This document shows positions 26,284-35,355 of a stretch of 64,000 bases of DNA, piece by piece. Within the stretch, counting starts at the first letter, position 1; each line of letters opens with the position of its first letter. The notes under the pieces were generated by a model. The model searched no databases. It worked only from the letters and a program-made list of their open reading frames with translations, and was not told where the DNA came from. Source of the DNA: Vibrio navarrensis (lineage in GTDB: Bacteria; Pseudomonadota; Gammaproteobacteria; Enterobacterales; Vibrionaceae); contig NZ_CP065217.1 of NCBI RefSeq assembly GCF_015767675.1, forward strand, positions 248,001-312,000. Reading direction: 5' to 3'. Made by a program: the position numbers and the translations under genes.

Positions 26284-26786
26284 AAGTTATCGATGTCGAT
26301 TATATCTCAGAGCATACCTTAGCGCTGACATTCAATGATGGCTACCAAGGCCACGCCGATTTGTCGGTGTACTTTTCTAAAAAGCCGTTTTCAGAAGTGA
26401 AGGACTTTAAGCGCTTTTCTTTGACAGGTGATGGTTCTTTGAACTGGAGCGGTATCGAGCTATCTGCGGCGACACTTCGTGATATTACCAAAGGGTCGCA
26501 GAAACCCGTTGAGTTCGGTTTTAATGTCCAAGAAATGGAAGCTGTCATCAAGCAAGCCTCATGGGAATCCATGATGGAAGGGCGTCCAGATATTCTACAA
26601 GCGGCTATTCGCTCTTATGTAGAACAGTTTGGTCATAGCCAAGTTATTGAAAAAGCAGGAATAAAGAGCCGTACCAGTGCGTATCGCTCCTTGAAGCCAG
26701 AAACGACGCCAAACTTTGGCACATTGGTTCAATTAGGGCACGCAGTGATTGAGCTGGCCAAGGAGCGTACCACTACAGGGGGCTAG
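26277..26786 (+). CDS. DUF2442 protein with C-terminal HTH-like region
   Basis: The 169-residue protein has an N-terminal DUF2442 domain (about residues 1-80: LTFNDGYQGHADLSVYFSKK and FSLTGDGSLNWSGIELSA) and a C-terminal part, AGIKSRTSAYRSLKPETTPNFG, that resembles the DNA-binding end of addiction-module antidote proteins (HigA-type). A DNA-binding half would fit an autoregulated antitoxin. The ATG lies inside the end of the DUF4160 gene, implying coupling. The last two glycine codons and the TAG stop (GGGGGCTAGGGAAAG) merge with the repeat block that follows. Confidence 0.82.
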   Translation: MLKVIDVDYISEHTLALTFNDGYQGHADLSVYFSKKPFSEVKDFKRFSLTGDGSLNWSGIELSAATLRDITKGSQKPVEFGFNVQEMEAVIKQASWESMMEGRPDILQAAIRSYVEQFGHSQVIEKAGIKSRTSAYRSLKPETTPNFGTLVQLGHAVIELAKERTTTGG

Positions 26787-27236
26787 GGAAAGAAGGTCGC
26801 TAGGGACTAGGTTCTAGGGAAGAGTAGGAAGAGCAGGAAGAGCAGGAAGAGCGGACCTGTGGCCCTCGAAAAGCGGTCCTGGGAAGGGCAAGAGCGGCCC
26901 TAGTTCCTGGGCGAGAAAGAGCAGGTTGCTAGGTTCTAGGGAAAAGCGGTCCTTCTCTTCCGCTTCTGCTCTTCCTAGCAATCTAGTCCCTATCAATCTC
27001 GCTCCTGCCTTTCCCGCTCTTGCTCTTCCCAGGACCAAGGACCCAGAACCTAGGCCCCTCTCTTCCGCCCTTGCTCTTCCTAGTACCTGCTCTTCCCTAG
27101 GAACTAGGACCTGTTTTTCCTAGGACCTTCTCTTCCGCTCTTCCTTGCCCTTCCTCCCATTTTTTCCTTTGGGGATGGCCGTGAGGGGCGAAACTGCATA
27201 CACTGTTTGCCATCACGTTTTCACATCAGACTTTAC
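26787..27236. repeat. CTAG/AAGAGCGG repeat block
   Basis: Repeat from the DUF2442 stop to about 27165, purine arm to about 26950 then pyrimidine arm. GGGCAAGAGCGGCCCTAG at 26886-26903 is a one-mismatch copy of the shared core. The purine arm includes three GGAAGAGCA units in a row near 26818. The remaining 70 bases before the next ATG are unique sequence. Confidence 0.86.
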
Positions 27237-29357
27237 ATGAAAAATCACTTCCCTCAGCCGCTTCAAAAACTCTTAGGCATGGTGACTGAGCAAAAAACCT
27301 TTGAGCAACTGACACGCGATGAACTGGCTTACCTTGCAGAGCCTACCACGCTGTTGTTTGCTTTGCCGTTTGGCATGACTATGCCGGATGAAGCGGCCGA
27401 AGCGTATAGCGATACCTTTCTGCCTTACTTCGACTTTATGGCCAACGAATTGCGCATCCAACTGCGTAATGGCGACGCGCTGGAGATGCTGCCCATTCTC
27501 AACAGCTGTTTGCTTGATCTGCTTGAAGGCGGGGAGATTAATCTGCAGATGGCTTACAGCATGGTCAAAGTGCTTAAGTCACACCAATTGTCGATTGAGC
27601 CCGCAGTGATTGACACACTTGCCGAGCTGCAAATGCAAAAGCAAGAGCAAGAGCAGCCAAACAATGTGCCAAGCCTACCTGTAGACCCTCAGAAAATGTT
27701 GGACCAGATGGCCGAGCAGATTACTCAGCAAGGGATTGACAGTGGCTTTACGTTTTGCCAAATGATCAGCGATGAGCTGGCGGTGTATCCCATTGATGGG
27801 GTGAAAGTCTTACTTGCCTGTTTTCTCAAGCAAAAGTGGATTGTGGACGCGCTGTTGCTGCTCACTTTGCACAAAGAGTCAGAGATTGCCAACGTTGCAG
27901 CAGAACGGTTGAATGACGTCGCCGATAAGCAGTGGAAGTTTTTAACCAATCGCAACTACCTGTTGTTGGTGCAGCGTTTTGCCGATGAAAAGGTCAAGGC
28001 TCATTTACCTAAGTGGAACCGCCTTGCGATGCAACATGCCAAACAAAGCCAGCCGAGCCAAGTGGTGGAGCTGTATGTTTCCTTTGCTGATGGCCAGCAC
28101 TCCACGCTGTTTCTTGCGCTGGTGCAAGATGCCGATGGCAAAAGTTTGCACCAAGTAGGCGGGGTATTTCGGCTTGGCTACGGCTTGGTCGATAGCTACT
28201 TTATCCCCCATATTGATCGTCACCAATTTCAACACATGGTCGAAACAATAAAAGGTGAAGTGGGCGCTATCCCGTGTGACCCGCTCTTGCTGCGTCATCT
28301 ACTCCCTTGGGCGTTGCACGAGCAGCAAGCTAGCCCGGAGCGTATGTCGGTCGATACCCTACAGATTCTGGCTTTGCTGCCCAACGCGTGGAGTGAGCCG
28401 CAGGCGTTTAACATCGAGCACCTCGCTGAAATCTGTCACTTTGAAACACAAAAGCCGGATTGGCGAGATAATGAACGCAAAGTGAGCAAAATGTTGCTCA
28501 ATACACCGATGTTCAAAACTTGGCTGGTGCACGACATTGACCCAATGTTGACTAAAGCGCGCCAAGTGCGTGACCACTGCTATTTGGCCCAGCCACAGCG
28601 CTATATCGAAGCGCTCTCTCATGCCGCTTTACTGGCGCATTTTTCTCTGCTGCCGCCAAATTTTTTGATAGCTCCGGCTAACAGCTATCTCGCCTGTGCG
28701 TTTTTGCTCCAAGAGGGCGGATTAGGTCGAAAAACCTTCCCGCTGTTTGATTGGCTGGCGGAAGCGAGCTTGCATGAGAGCCAGCAAGATCAGCAACTGG
28801 ATAAGATCTTCTGTGAACTTGCGGAGCCTACTGGCTATGTACTCAAAGTACAGTTGATGGATAGCAAACCGAAAGTGTGGCGTCGTTTTACGGTCTCGAG
28901 CAGCATCGACATGCACTCGCTGCACAACCTGCTGCAAGATGTGATGGGTTGGGATAACTACCATGCGTACACCTTTGCCACCAAACTTGGCCACATTGAT
29001 GATTCGCCAGAAAGTCCGTTGCCTGCCGATGAGATTCCGTTGATGGCCGTGCTGCGCAATGAGGGGGATAGCATGGGCTATGTCTATGATTTTGGTGATC
29101 ATTGGCAACACTTCGTTGTCTTAGAAAAAATCAACAAGCGCGACTGCTGGCAACCCAAAGTCACCGCCGGGAGCGGCGAATGCCCACCAGAAGATTGCGG
29201 CGGTATGTGGGGCTACAACGCATTATTAGAGGCAGCAGCCAAAACTGAGCGCACTCAAGAAGAACAAGAGCAACTGGAGTGGTACGGCATGGAAGAGGGC
29301 TGGGACGCTAAAGCTTTTGATAAAAATGAGGTTAATGAGTTGTTGAGGTTTGAGTAG
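27237..29357 (+). CDS. Protein with C-terminal plasmid pRiA4b ORF-3 domain
   Basis: A 706-residue protein of unknown function. The C-terminal 180 residues form a pRiA4b ORF-3-like domain: LKVQLMDSKPKVWRRFTVSS, LHNLLQDVMGWDNYHAYTF, GYVYDFGDHWQHFVVLE and PEDCGGMWGYNALLE are its usual landmarks. The first 500 residues are helical and I do not recognise them; they include a Glu/Gln-rich linker near residue 130. Proteins with this domain are common on plasmids and genomic islands. The ATG at 27237 is preferred to a TTG at 27207. It stands alone between repeat blocks, and its TAG stop starts the next one. Confidence 0.8.
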   Translation: MKNHFPQPLQKLLGMVTEQKTFEQLTRDELAYLAEPTTLLFALPFGMTMPDEAAEAYSDTFLPYFDFMANELRIQLRNGDALEMLPILNSCLLDLLEGGEINLQMAYSMVKVLKSHQLSIEPAVIDTLAELQMQKQEQEQPNNVPSLPVDPQKMLDQMAEQITQQGIDSGFTFCQMISDELAVYPIDGVKVLLACFLKQKWIVDALLLLTLHKESEIANVAAERLNDVADKQWKFLTNRNYLLLVQRFADEKVKAHLPKWNRLAMQHAKQSQPSQVVELYVSFADGQHSTLFLALVQDADGKSLHQVGGVFRLGYGLVDSYFIPHIDRHQFQHMVETIKGEVGAIPCDPLLLRHLLPWALHEQQASPERMSVDTLQILALLPNAWSEPQAFNIEHLAEICHFETQKPDWRDNERKVSKMLLNTPMFKTWLVHDIDPMLTKARQVRDHCYLAQPQRYIEALSHAALLAHFSLLPPNFLIAPANSYLACAFLLQEGGLGRKTFPLFDWLAEASLHESQQDQQLDKIFCELAEPTGYVLKVQLMDSKPKVWRRFTVSSSIDMHSLHNLLQDVMGWDNYHAYTFATKLGHIDDSPESPLPADEIPLMAVLRNEGDSMGYVYDFGDHWQHFVVLEKINKRDCWQPKVTAGSGECPPEDCGGMWGYNALLEAAAKTERTQEEQEQLEWYGMEEGWDAKAFDKNEVNELLRFE

Positions 29358-29887
29358 GAAGAGAAGGGGCTAGGGGCTAGGAAGAGCGGTCCTGGAAAGG
29401 GCAAGAGCGGCCCTGGTTCCTAGGCGAGAAAGGGCGAAAAGCGGGGAAGGGCGGGGAAGAGCAGGGAAGAGCAGGTTTCTAGGGACTAGGAAAAGAAGGT
29501 TGCTAGGTTTCTAGATTTCTAGGTTCTAGGAAGAGCAAGAGCAGGAAGAGCGGTTAAGAGCGGCCCTATGGTCCTGAAGAGCAGGGCGCTAGGTTTCTAG
29601 GTACTAGGAAAGAGCGGTCCTTCTATTCCGCTTTTGCTTTTCCTAGGACCAAGGGCCCAGAACCCAGAACCTTCTCTTCAGCTCTTGCTTTTCCGCTTTT
29701 GCTTTTCCTAGGACCAAGGGCCCAGAACCCAGAACCTTCTCTTCAGCTCTTGCTTTTCCGCCTTTTTCTTTTCCCAAGACCAAGGGCCCAGAACCTATGA
29801 CCATTTCTTCCGCTCTTGCTCTTTGTAGCCCGTCCTCTTTATGGATGATAATCTATCGCTTAAATACCCAACATGTGAACACCGACG
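29358..29887. repeat. CTAG/AAGAGCGG repeat block with 65-bp perfect tandem duplication
   Basis: Repeat from the stop at 29357 to about 29830. It holds the shared core GGGCAAGAGCGGCCCTGG at 29399-29416 in the purine arm. In the pyrimidine arm 29631-29695 is repeated without change at 29696-29760, evidence of a recent duplication. The last 55 bases are unique and precede the MntA-like gene. Confidence 0.9.
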
Positions 29888-30277
29888 ATGCCTGCGAATG
29901 ATCTGCTGGACAACATAGAACAACTGGCGCAAAAAAATACCGATATTGCGGCTATTTGGTTGTACGGTTCGCGAGCGCAAGATAGAGCCCGGCGAGATAG
30001 TGATTATGATCTGGCGATTGCCTTTCATGATTTTTCGCTTGATCCTCTCGCGCGGTATGCGCGTCCTCACAGTTTGGCGCTCGATTGGGCTGCGGCATTG
30101 CAGTTGCCCGAGCAACAAGTCTCTTTGGTAGATATCAATCAAATCCCTATTTATCTGGCCTATCAAATTATAGAAACAGGGCAACTCATATATAGCGATG
30201 GCAGTGCACGAGCATGGCAAGAGATAACACGCATCAATAGCCTATTTGAATACCAACAGCGCGAGGCGAAGCGATGA
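29888..30277 (+). CDS. mntA: MntA-like nucleotidyltransferase antitoxin
   Basis: A 129-residue minimal nucleotidyltransferase. The catalytic motif is intact: GSRAQDRARRDSDYD fits GSX10DXD near residue 30. In the MntA-HepT type VII toxin-antitoxin system this enzyme silences its HEPN partner by adding AMP units to a tyrosine. The next gene encodes that partner and overlaps by four bases (ATGA), so the two are translated together. Domain call is firm; the exact chemistry in this organism is inferred from the family. Confidence 0.88.
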   Translation: MPANDLLDNIEQLAQKNTDIAAIWLYGSRAQDRARRDSDYDLAIAFHDFSLDPLARYARPHSLALDWAAALQLPEQQVSLVDINQIPIYLAYQIIETGQLIYSDGSARAWQEITRINSLFEYQQREAKR

Positions 30278-30711
30278 AATATCATGAAACAGCAGGATTG
30301 CAGCTCTATTTAACCGAAGCGACAAAACACAAGCAGGACTATTGTCAGCAGCTTGATGAGTTGCGTGCAGAGTTAGCGCAAGGTGAACTGCGTCGGCGTG
30401 ATTATTTAGCGATTGAACGTTTGTTGCAGATATTGACCGAATTATCCATTGGGCTAGCCAAGCACTGTTTAAAAAAATGTCAGCAGCAAGCGGCAGCAGA
30501 CGCTTATCAAACCTTTGCGCAACTTCACCTGCATGGGCTGATAACCGCCGATGAGCTGGTGCAGTGGCGGCAGGTTATTGGCATGCGTAATGGTTTGGTG
30601 CACGATTATTTAAATATCGATATCAATATTGTCCGTTCAATCGTTGCGCAAGGGCGCTACCACGTTTTAGCTGCATTTTGCGATAAAGCCATCGAATTTT
30701 TGCGTCGTTAA
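30274..30711 (+). CDS. hepT: HepT-like HEPN-domain toxin
   Basis: A 145-residue all-helical HEPN (DUF86) protein. The HEPN ribonuclease motif RX4HXY appears as RNGLVHDY near residue 107, where the final Tyr is the residue AMPylated by MntA in characterised pairs. The RNase would act on tRNA or other RNA when free of its antitoxin. It follows its nucleotidyltransferase with a four-base overlap. It ends with TAA directly against the next repeat block. Confidence 0.88.
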   Translation: MKYHETAGLQLYLTEATKHKQDYCQQLDELRAELAQGELRRRDYLAIERLLQILTELSIGLAKHCLKKCQQQAAADAYQTFAQLHLHGLITADELVQWRQVIGMRNGLVHDYLNIDINIVRSIVAQGRYHVLAAFCDKAIEFLRR

Positions 30712-31042
30712 AAGCGGGGAAGAGAAGGTTTCTAGGGACTAGGAAAAGAAGGTTGCTAGGGAAAGAAGGTCGCTAGGGAAAGAAGGTCGCTAGGTTTCTA
30801 GGTTTCTAGGGACTAGGTAAGAGCAGGAAAAGCGAGACCATTTTTTCCGCCCTTGCTCTTCCTAGCAATCTATTCCCTATCAATCTCGTCCCTGCTTTAT
30901 CCGCCCTTGCTTTTCCGCCTTTGTCTTTCCCCAGGACCAAGGGCCCAGGACCCAGAACCTTCTCTTCCGCCCTTGCTTTTCCCAAGGACCTAGCCCCTTC
31001 TCTTCCGCTCTTCCGCTCTTCCGCTCTTCCGCTCTTCCGCCC
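30712..31042. repeat. CTAG/AAGAGCGG repeat block between convergent hepT and SNF2 genes
   Basis: Fills the entire space between two convergent stop codons. The purine arm runs to about 30835 and the pyrimidine arm to 31042. The right end is four exact copies of the octamer TTCCGCTC at 31003-31034, just before the SNF2 stop. As the only spacer between convergent genes it may act as a bidirectional terminator through its inverted-repeat form. Confidence 0.88.
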
Positions 31043-34000
31043 CTACTCCGTCATTAACTGCATGAGCAATTCGGGGTTGAGTTGCTCGGCGGTGGATTGG
31101 CCGGACAAAACCTTGTCAGCCAAGTCGCGTTTTTCACTGTGCAGTTGGATGATTTTTTCTTCTACCGTGTTGACGGTGACCAAGCGATAGACGGTGACGG
31201 GTTTGGTTTGTCCCATACGATAAGCCCGATCACTCGCTTGATCTTCTACCGCTGGGTTCCACCATGGGTCAAGGTGGATCACGGTATCCGCTTCGGTGAG
31301 GTTGAGCCCTGAACCGCCCGCTTTCAGGCTGATCAAAAACAAGTTGTGTTCGCCAGATTTAAACGCGTTGATCGCACTTTGTCGTTTCTTGCTGGTGGAT
31401 TGCCCATCCAGGTAAGAAAAATCGACCCCGTGTTGGTTTAACTGCTGGCCGAAGCGTTTGAGCAACTGAACAAATTGGCTAAACACCAGGATCTTGTGTC
31501 CGCCCTCAAGGGCATCTTCGACCAGTTGCAACGCCTCTTTCTGTTTGCTGCTGGTGTCGGTGAGGTGCTCAAACACTAAGCCTGGGTCGCAACACACTTG
31601 GCGCAAACGCGTTAAGCTGGCGAACAGCGAAATGGTGGAATGAGTGCTGCCGTCACTCAGGGTTTCTAACGCTTCTTTACGCACTGCTTCATAGGCATTG
31701 CGCTCTTTACTGGTCAGCTCAACATGATGGACGAGCTCTGTTTTTTCCGGTAGTTCAGTGAGCACCTCTTGTTTGAGACGACGCAAAATAAAGGGGCTGA
31801 CTAAAGCGCGCAGTCGCAGCAGGTCGTCTTCATTTTTGCTGGCTTGCGCGTATTTGCTTTTGAACTGTTTTAAAGAGCCGAGCAAGCCCGGGTTTAAAAA
31901 GGCGAACTGGCTCCAAAGCTCCACCAAATGGTTTTCCACTGGGGTGCCTGAGAGGGTTATGCGCCGCTGCGCGTTTATCTCAAACAACACTTTAGCGCGT
32001 TCGGCATTGGGGTTTTTGATCTGCTGCGCTTCGTCCAAGACGACGGTTTGCCACTCGGTGGCTTGCAAGGCATCGGCTAGGCGAGTCACTAACCCGTAGC
32101 TGAGTACGATCACTTCACCGGCGCGAGCGTTGGCTAAGGTTTGCTGGCGATCGGCGCAGCTCTCTAAATCAATCACGGTTAACTGGGGCGTGAAGCGCTG
32201 GCTCTCTTGACGCCAGTTGAGTAAGACCGATTTGGGGCAGACCACTAAGCTTGGGCCTTGCGCTTGAAAATGGCTCAGCAGGGTTAAGGCTTGCAGTGTT
32301 TTGCCAAGGCCCATATCGTCGGCCAAACAGACACCAAACCCATTGTGCAGCAAATGCGCCGCCCAAAGGACGCCGCTGCGTTGATAATCGCGCAGTGGTT
32401 CAAGCAGCGCTTCATCTAACGTGATGGGTTGTGACCATGCCTGTTGTAGCGCTTGCCAACCGTGATCGCTTTGCACCGACATGGTTTCGATTAGCTTTTG
32501 TAGCGGGTAGGCGAGTTGGCGGTTTACCGAGAGATTGTCATCTAACACGCTGTCTAAGAAATGCAACTGTTTACGCAGCGCATCGCTGACTAACAGGGTG
32601 AGGTTCTGCTGTTCTAAGGTAATAAATCCTGTGCGTCGCGCTTCAAGCAGACGTTTGAGATCCAACACTTGCGCGCCATCAAAATGCACATCCCCTGACA
32701 CTTGAAACCAATTTTCCTGTTGGCGTATTGCTAGGCCCACATCTTGTGAGCGCAGTTGTTTGACTCGTTTGCTCGCTTGATGCCAGTGGATGGTGACCTC
32801 TTCAAGCTGTTCTAGAGCGTCGAGTAGTTGCGGCAGTTGTTGGCTAGGCACGCTGTAGCGGTGGCTTTTACACGCCTTTAAACCGAGTGTTTTGGCAATC
32901 GCTTTGGCTTGCTGCCGCTCCTGAGCAAGATCGCGGCGATACCAGATCTTCCCTTGCTGATAGAGCCAGAGTGTGCCTTGTCCCGAGCCAATACGGGTGC
33001 ATTGGTCCAGTGATTGGTGTTCAATCGCCAGTTCCAATTTCCCTTCACCAAGCTTGAGCCACAAGTGTGGCGTGGTGTCCCATTCTCCTAGGGTAATGTT
33101 GCCGCGCGCTTCACTGATAAAGTACCAGTTGACATTATCGCCCAAGCGTTCGATCAACGCATCGGCCTGTTCAATCGCTACCGCGGGCATTTGTCCGGCG
33201 AGCGTAAAAAAGCGTTCGACGTGTTCGGGAATCGAATAGAAAGAGTAGATCCCTTCCGTGCGTGGCTTTAGGCAAGCTTGCGACTGCTTGGTTACCTTGG
33301 GATGGCATTGCAATGCGAGCTGTCCTTTTTCTTCCTCTAGCACCACCAAGGCCGGTTCTGCGACCAAACTGATCGGCTCCCCAACTGAGTTAAACACGCT
33401 GTTACTTTGTGACAGCAGCATGAGTAATGTTGGGTTGAGCTTAAAGGTGTCGCTCCAATAATCATGGCGGCTTTGCAGGTGTTCGGCAATCGCCAGATCA
33501 ATGCTGGTCAACGAGAGGTGGTTGTCGTAAAGCAGCGTGTGTGGGGCGATTTTTCTCCCTATGCTCCAGCCTTTTTTTCCCCGTTTCTGTAACTTGACCA
33601 TCAAGGTCTCTTGCTCGCTGATCACCCAGGCTAAGCGCTCATCTTGCTGCTCTTTCGGATCGCGCAAGGTGGTGGTCACTTCACTGATCCACATTTGCCA
33701 TGCGTCGGGTTTATCAATAAAGCGGCCTTGATCCGTTTCTTCGTCGGTCAAATAGGCAAAGAGACGTTGCGCCATATGCGCGAGGTTAAACTGAGCTGGT
33801 GCCTTGCTGCTATCCAGTGGCTCAGCCAGCGGGTGATTGGCCAAGGTGGTGAAAAAAGCTCGCAGTTCAGGACGTGTTTTGACTCGGCACATTTGCAGTA
33901 AGTCCAGCACTAATTGCCCCCAAGCAATACCTTGTGGGGTCTGCACTGACTCAAGCCACATCGGCGCATCGTAAAACAGTGTGACCAGCGTATCGTCACT

Positions 34001-34879
34001 CATCTGCAAATAGTCAAAGAGTTTTTGCCAATGGAAAAAGCCCAGCGGATTCTGGCTTGCCGCATCCAGCCCTTCAAGTTGCTCAATCCGCTCTGCGACT
34101 AACTCAGGGCGCAGGCATTGAATGATAAACAGATCGATTAACAGCGAGAGGCTGAGACGTGTGCGAGGATTGAGCGCAAAAAGACTCTCACGCTGGACCA
34201 GATAGTGTTCGTCAAGCGGCTCCAGAAAGTGTTTGGCCTTGCTTGGATTCGATGAAAACAGGCCCACATCTTGGCTCAGTTGAATGGGTAAGGTTCTTTT
34301 CACGAGACCAGACACCTTAGCATGCAAAGTGTCATAGGTGGCTGGTGAGGTGGCGGTGAGTAACATGCGCGGGTAGGTCGCGAGAAAATAATCTCCCGCA
34401 CCTTGCGCAAATGGAATGGTCTTGACCAAGTACCAGAGTTGGTCGCTTTGCGTTAGCAGGTGAAAACCATCATTGATACTTTGTTCGATCAGTTCGGCAT
34501 CCACCGACCAAAGATAGTGCGGTGCGAACCAAGAGGCGTACAGGCGTGCATAATGAGCGCCCGGTGCGCGTATGGCGGTGCGCAAGCCTTGACTTAATTG
34601 TTTTTGTGAGGTCATCTGACATGCAAATAGCGCAACGCACCATCCGTCGGCGGTCAGGTAAATAAACGTTTTGTCTTGATGCGTGCTAGCGCGGATCCAA
34701 CCGGATTGTAGGCACTCTTCTTGCAGCGCGGCGAATTGCCCAGTGTGTTTTTCGCCGACGTAGTTAACGTAGGATAAATACGCATCATCCGCCTTGCGAC
34801 TGACACTGACAATGATGGCGGCAAGAAAGTCGACTTGCCCCTCTTTTAATTGATTTGGCGTTGAAACAAAGTGCTGCAC
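31043..34879 (-). CDS. Large SNF2-family helicase-like ATPase
   Basis: A 1278-residue SWI2/SNF2 ATPase. The motor occupies roughly residues 830-1270: motif I LADDMGLGKTLQ (about 855), motif II VLDEAQQIKN (about 948), motif III-like TLSGTPVENHLVELWSQF, and in the second lobe FSQFVQLLKRFG, KAGGSGLNLTEADTVIHLDP and the arginine-finger motif SDRAYRMGQTKPV. Such motors translocate on double-stranded DNA and remodel protein-DNA complexes. The N-terminal 800 residues I cannot assign; no SWIM zinc finger or nuclease motif is evident. Start is GTG with AGGA about eight bases upstream. It could be a defence or chromatin-type factor. The TAG stop abuts a repeat. Confidence 0.9.
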   Translation of the reverse strand: MQHFVSTPNQLKEGQVDFLAAIIVSVSRKADDAYLSYVNYVGEKHTGQFAALQEECLQSGWIRASTHQDKTFIYLTADGWCVALFACQMTSQKQLSQGLRTAIRAPGAHYARLYASWFAPHYLWSVDAELIEQSINDGFHLLTQSDQLWYLVKTIPFAQGAGDYFLATYPRMLLTATSPATYDTLHAKVSGLVKRTLPIQLSQDVGLFSSNPSKAKHFLEPLDEHYLVQRESLFALNPRTRLSLSLLIDLFIIQCLRPELVAERIEQLEGLDAASQNPLGFFHWQKLFDYLQMSDDTLVTLFYDAPMWLESVQTPQGIAWGQLVLDLLQMCRVKTRPELRAFFTTLANHPLAEPLDSSKAPAQFNLAHMAQRLFAYLTDEETDQGRFIDKPDAWQMWISEVTTTLRDPKEQQDERLAWVISEQETLMVKLQKRGKKGWSIGRKIAPHTLLYDNHLSLTSIDLAIAEHLQSRHDYWSDTFKLNPTLLMLLSQSNSVFNSVGEPISLVAEPALVVLEEEKGQLALQCHPKVTKQSQACLKPRTEGIYSFYSIPEHVERFFTLAGQMPAVAIEQADALIERLGDNVNWYFISEARGNITLGEWDTTPHLWLKLGEGKLELAIEHQSLDQCTRIGSGQGTLWLYQQGKIWYRRDLAQERQQAKAIAKTLGLKACKSHRYSVPSQQLPQLLDALEQLEEVTIHWHQASKRVKQLRSQDVGLAIRQQENWFQVSGDVHFDGAQVLDLKRLLEARRTGFITLEQQNLTLLVSDALRKQLHFLDSVLDDNLSVNRQLAYPLQKLIETMSVQSDHGWQALQQAWSQPITLDEALLEPLRDYQRSGVLWAAHLLHNGFGVCLADDMGLGKTLQALTLLSHFQAQGPSLVVCPKSVLLNWRQESQRFTPQLTVIDLESCADRQQTLANARAGEVIVLSYGLVTRLADALQATEWQTVVLDEAQQIKNPNAERAKVLFEINAQRRITLSGTPVENHLVELWSQFAFLNPGLLGSLKQFKSKYAQASKNEDDLLRLRALVSPFILRRLKQEVLTELPEKTELVHHVELTSKERNAYEAVRKEALETLSDGSTHSTISLFASLTRLRQVCCDPGLVFEHLTDTSSKQKEALQLVEDALEGGHKILVFSQFVQLLKRFGQQLNQHGVDFSYLDGQSTSKKRQSAINAFKSGEHNLFLISLKAGGSGLNLTEADTVIHLDPWWNPAVEDQASDRAYRMGQTKPVTVYRLVTVNTVEEKIIQLHSEKRDLADKVLSGQSTAEQLNPELLMQLMTE

Positions 34880-35355
34880 CTAGTTTTCCTATCTTCTCTA
34901 AGTATCTGGCTAGAAAATCAGTATCATTGCAGCTGTTGGCGTTTTTGTCATCTTAAAAGCAGGGAAGGGAAGAGAAGGTTGCTAGGTTTCTAGGTTCTAG
35001 GTACTAGGGAAGAGCAGGGAAGAGCGGTCCTGGGAAGGGCAAGAGCGGCCCTGGTTCCTGGGCGAGAAAGAGCAGGTTGCTAGGTTCTAGGTTTCTAGGT
35101 TCTAGGAAAAGCGGTTAAGAGCGGTCCTTCTCTTCCGCTTTTGCTTTTCCTAGGACCAAGGGCCCAGAACCCAGAACCATTTTTCCGCCCTTGCTCTTCC
35201 TAGTAATCTCGTCCCTAGAAAACTCGTCCCTTCTTTATCCGCCTTTGCCTTTCCCAGGACCAAGGGCCCAGAACCCAGAACCTTCTCTTCAGCTCTTGTT
35301 TTTCCGCCTTTGCTCTTCCTAGCAATCTAGTCCCTAGCAAACTCGCTCTGCTTTC
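34880..35355. repeat. CTAG/AAGAGCGG repeat block upstream of the SNF2 gene
   Basis: The first 75 bases (34880-34955) are unique and probably carry the SNF2 promoter on the minus strand. Repeat fills about 34960-35360: purine arm to 35135 with the shared core GGGCAAGAGCGGCCCTGG at 35037-35054, then a pyrimidine arm with two copies of GGACCAAGGGCCCAGAACCC near 35153 and 35258. The right end provides the stop codon of the next minus-strand gene. Confidence 0.88.

Noticed and set aside
26787..27165. Proline/leucine-rich open frames in the repeat blocks
   Set aside because: They arise because the low-complexity sequence has few stops in one frame; no ribosome binding sites and no family similarity.
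31043..34879. RapA (RNA polymerase recycling factor)
   Set aside because: RapA is about 970 residues with its motor near the N-terminus; here the motor is C-terminal after about 800 unrelated residues.
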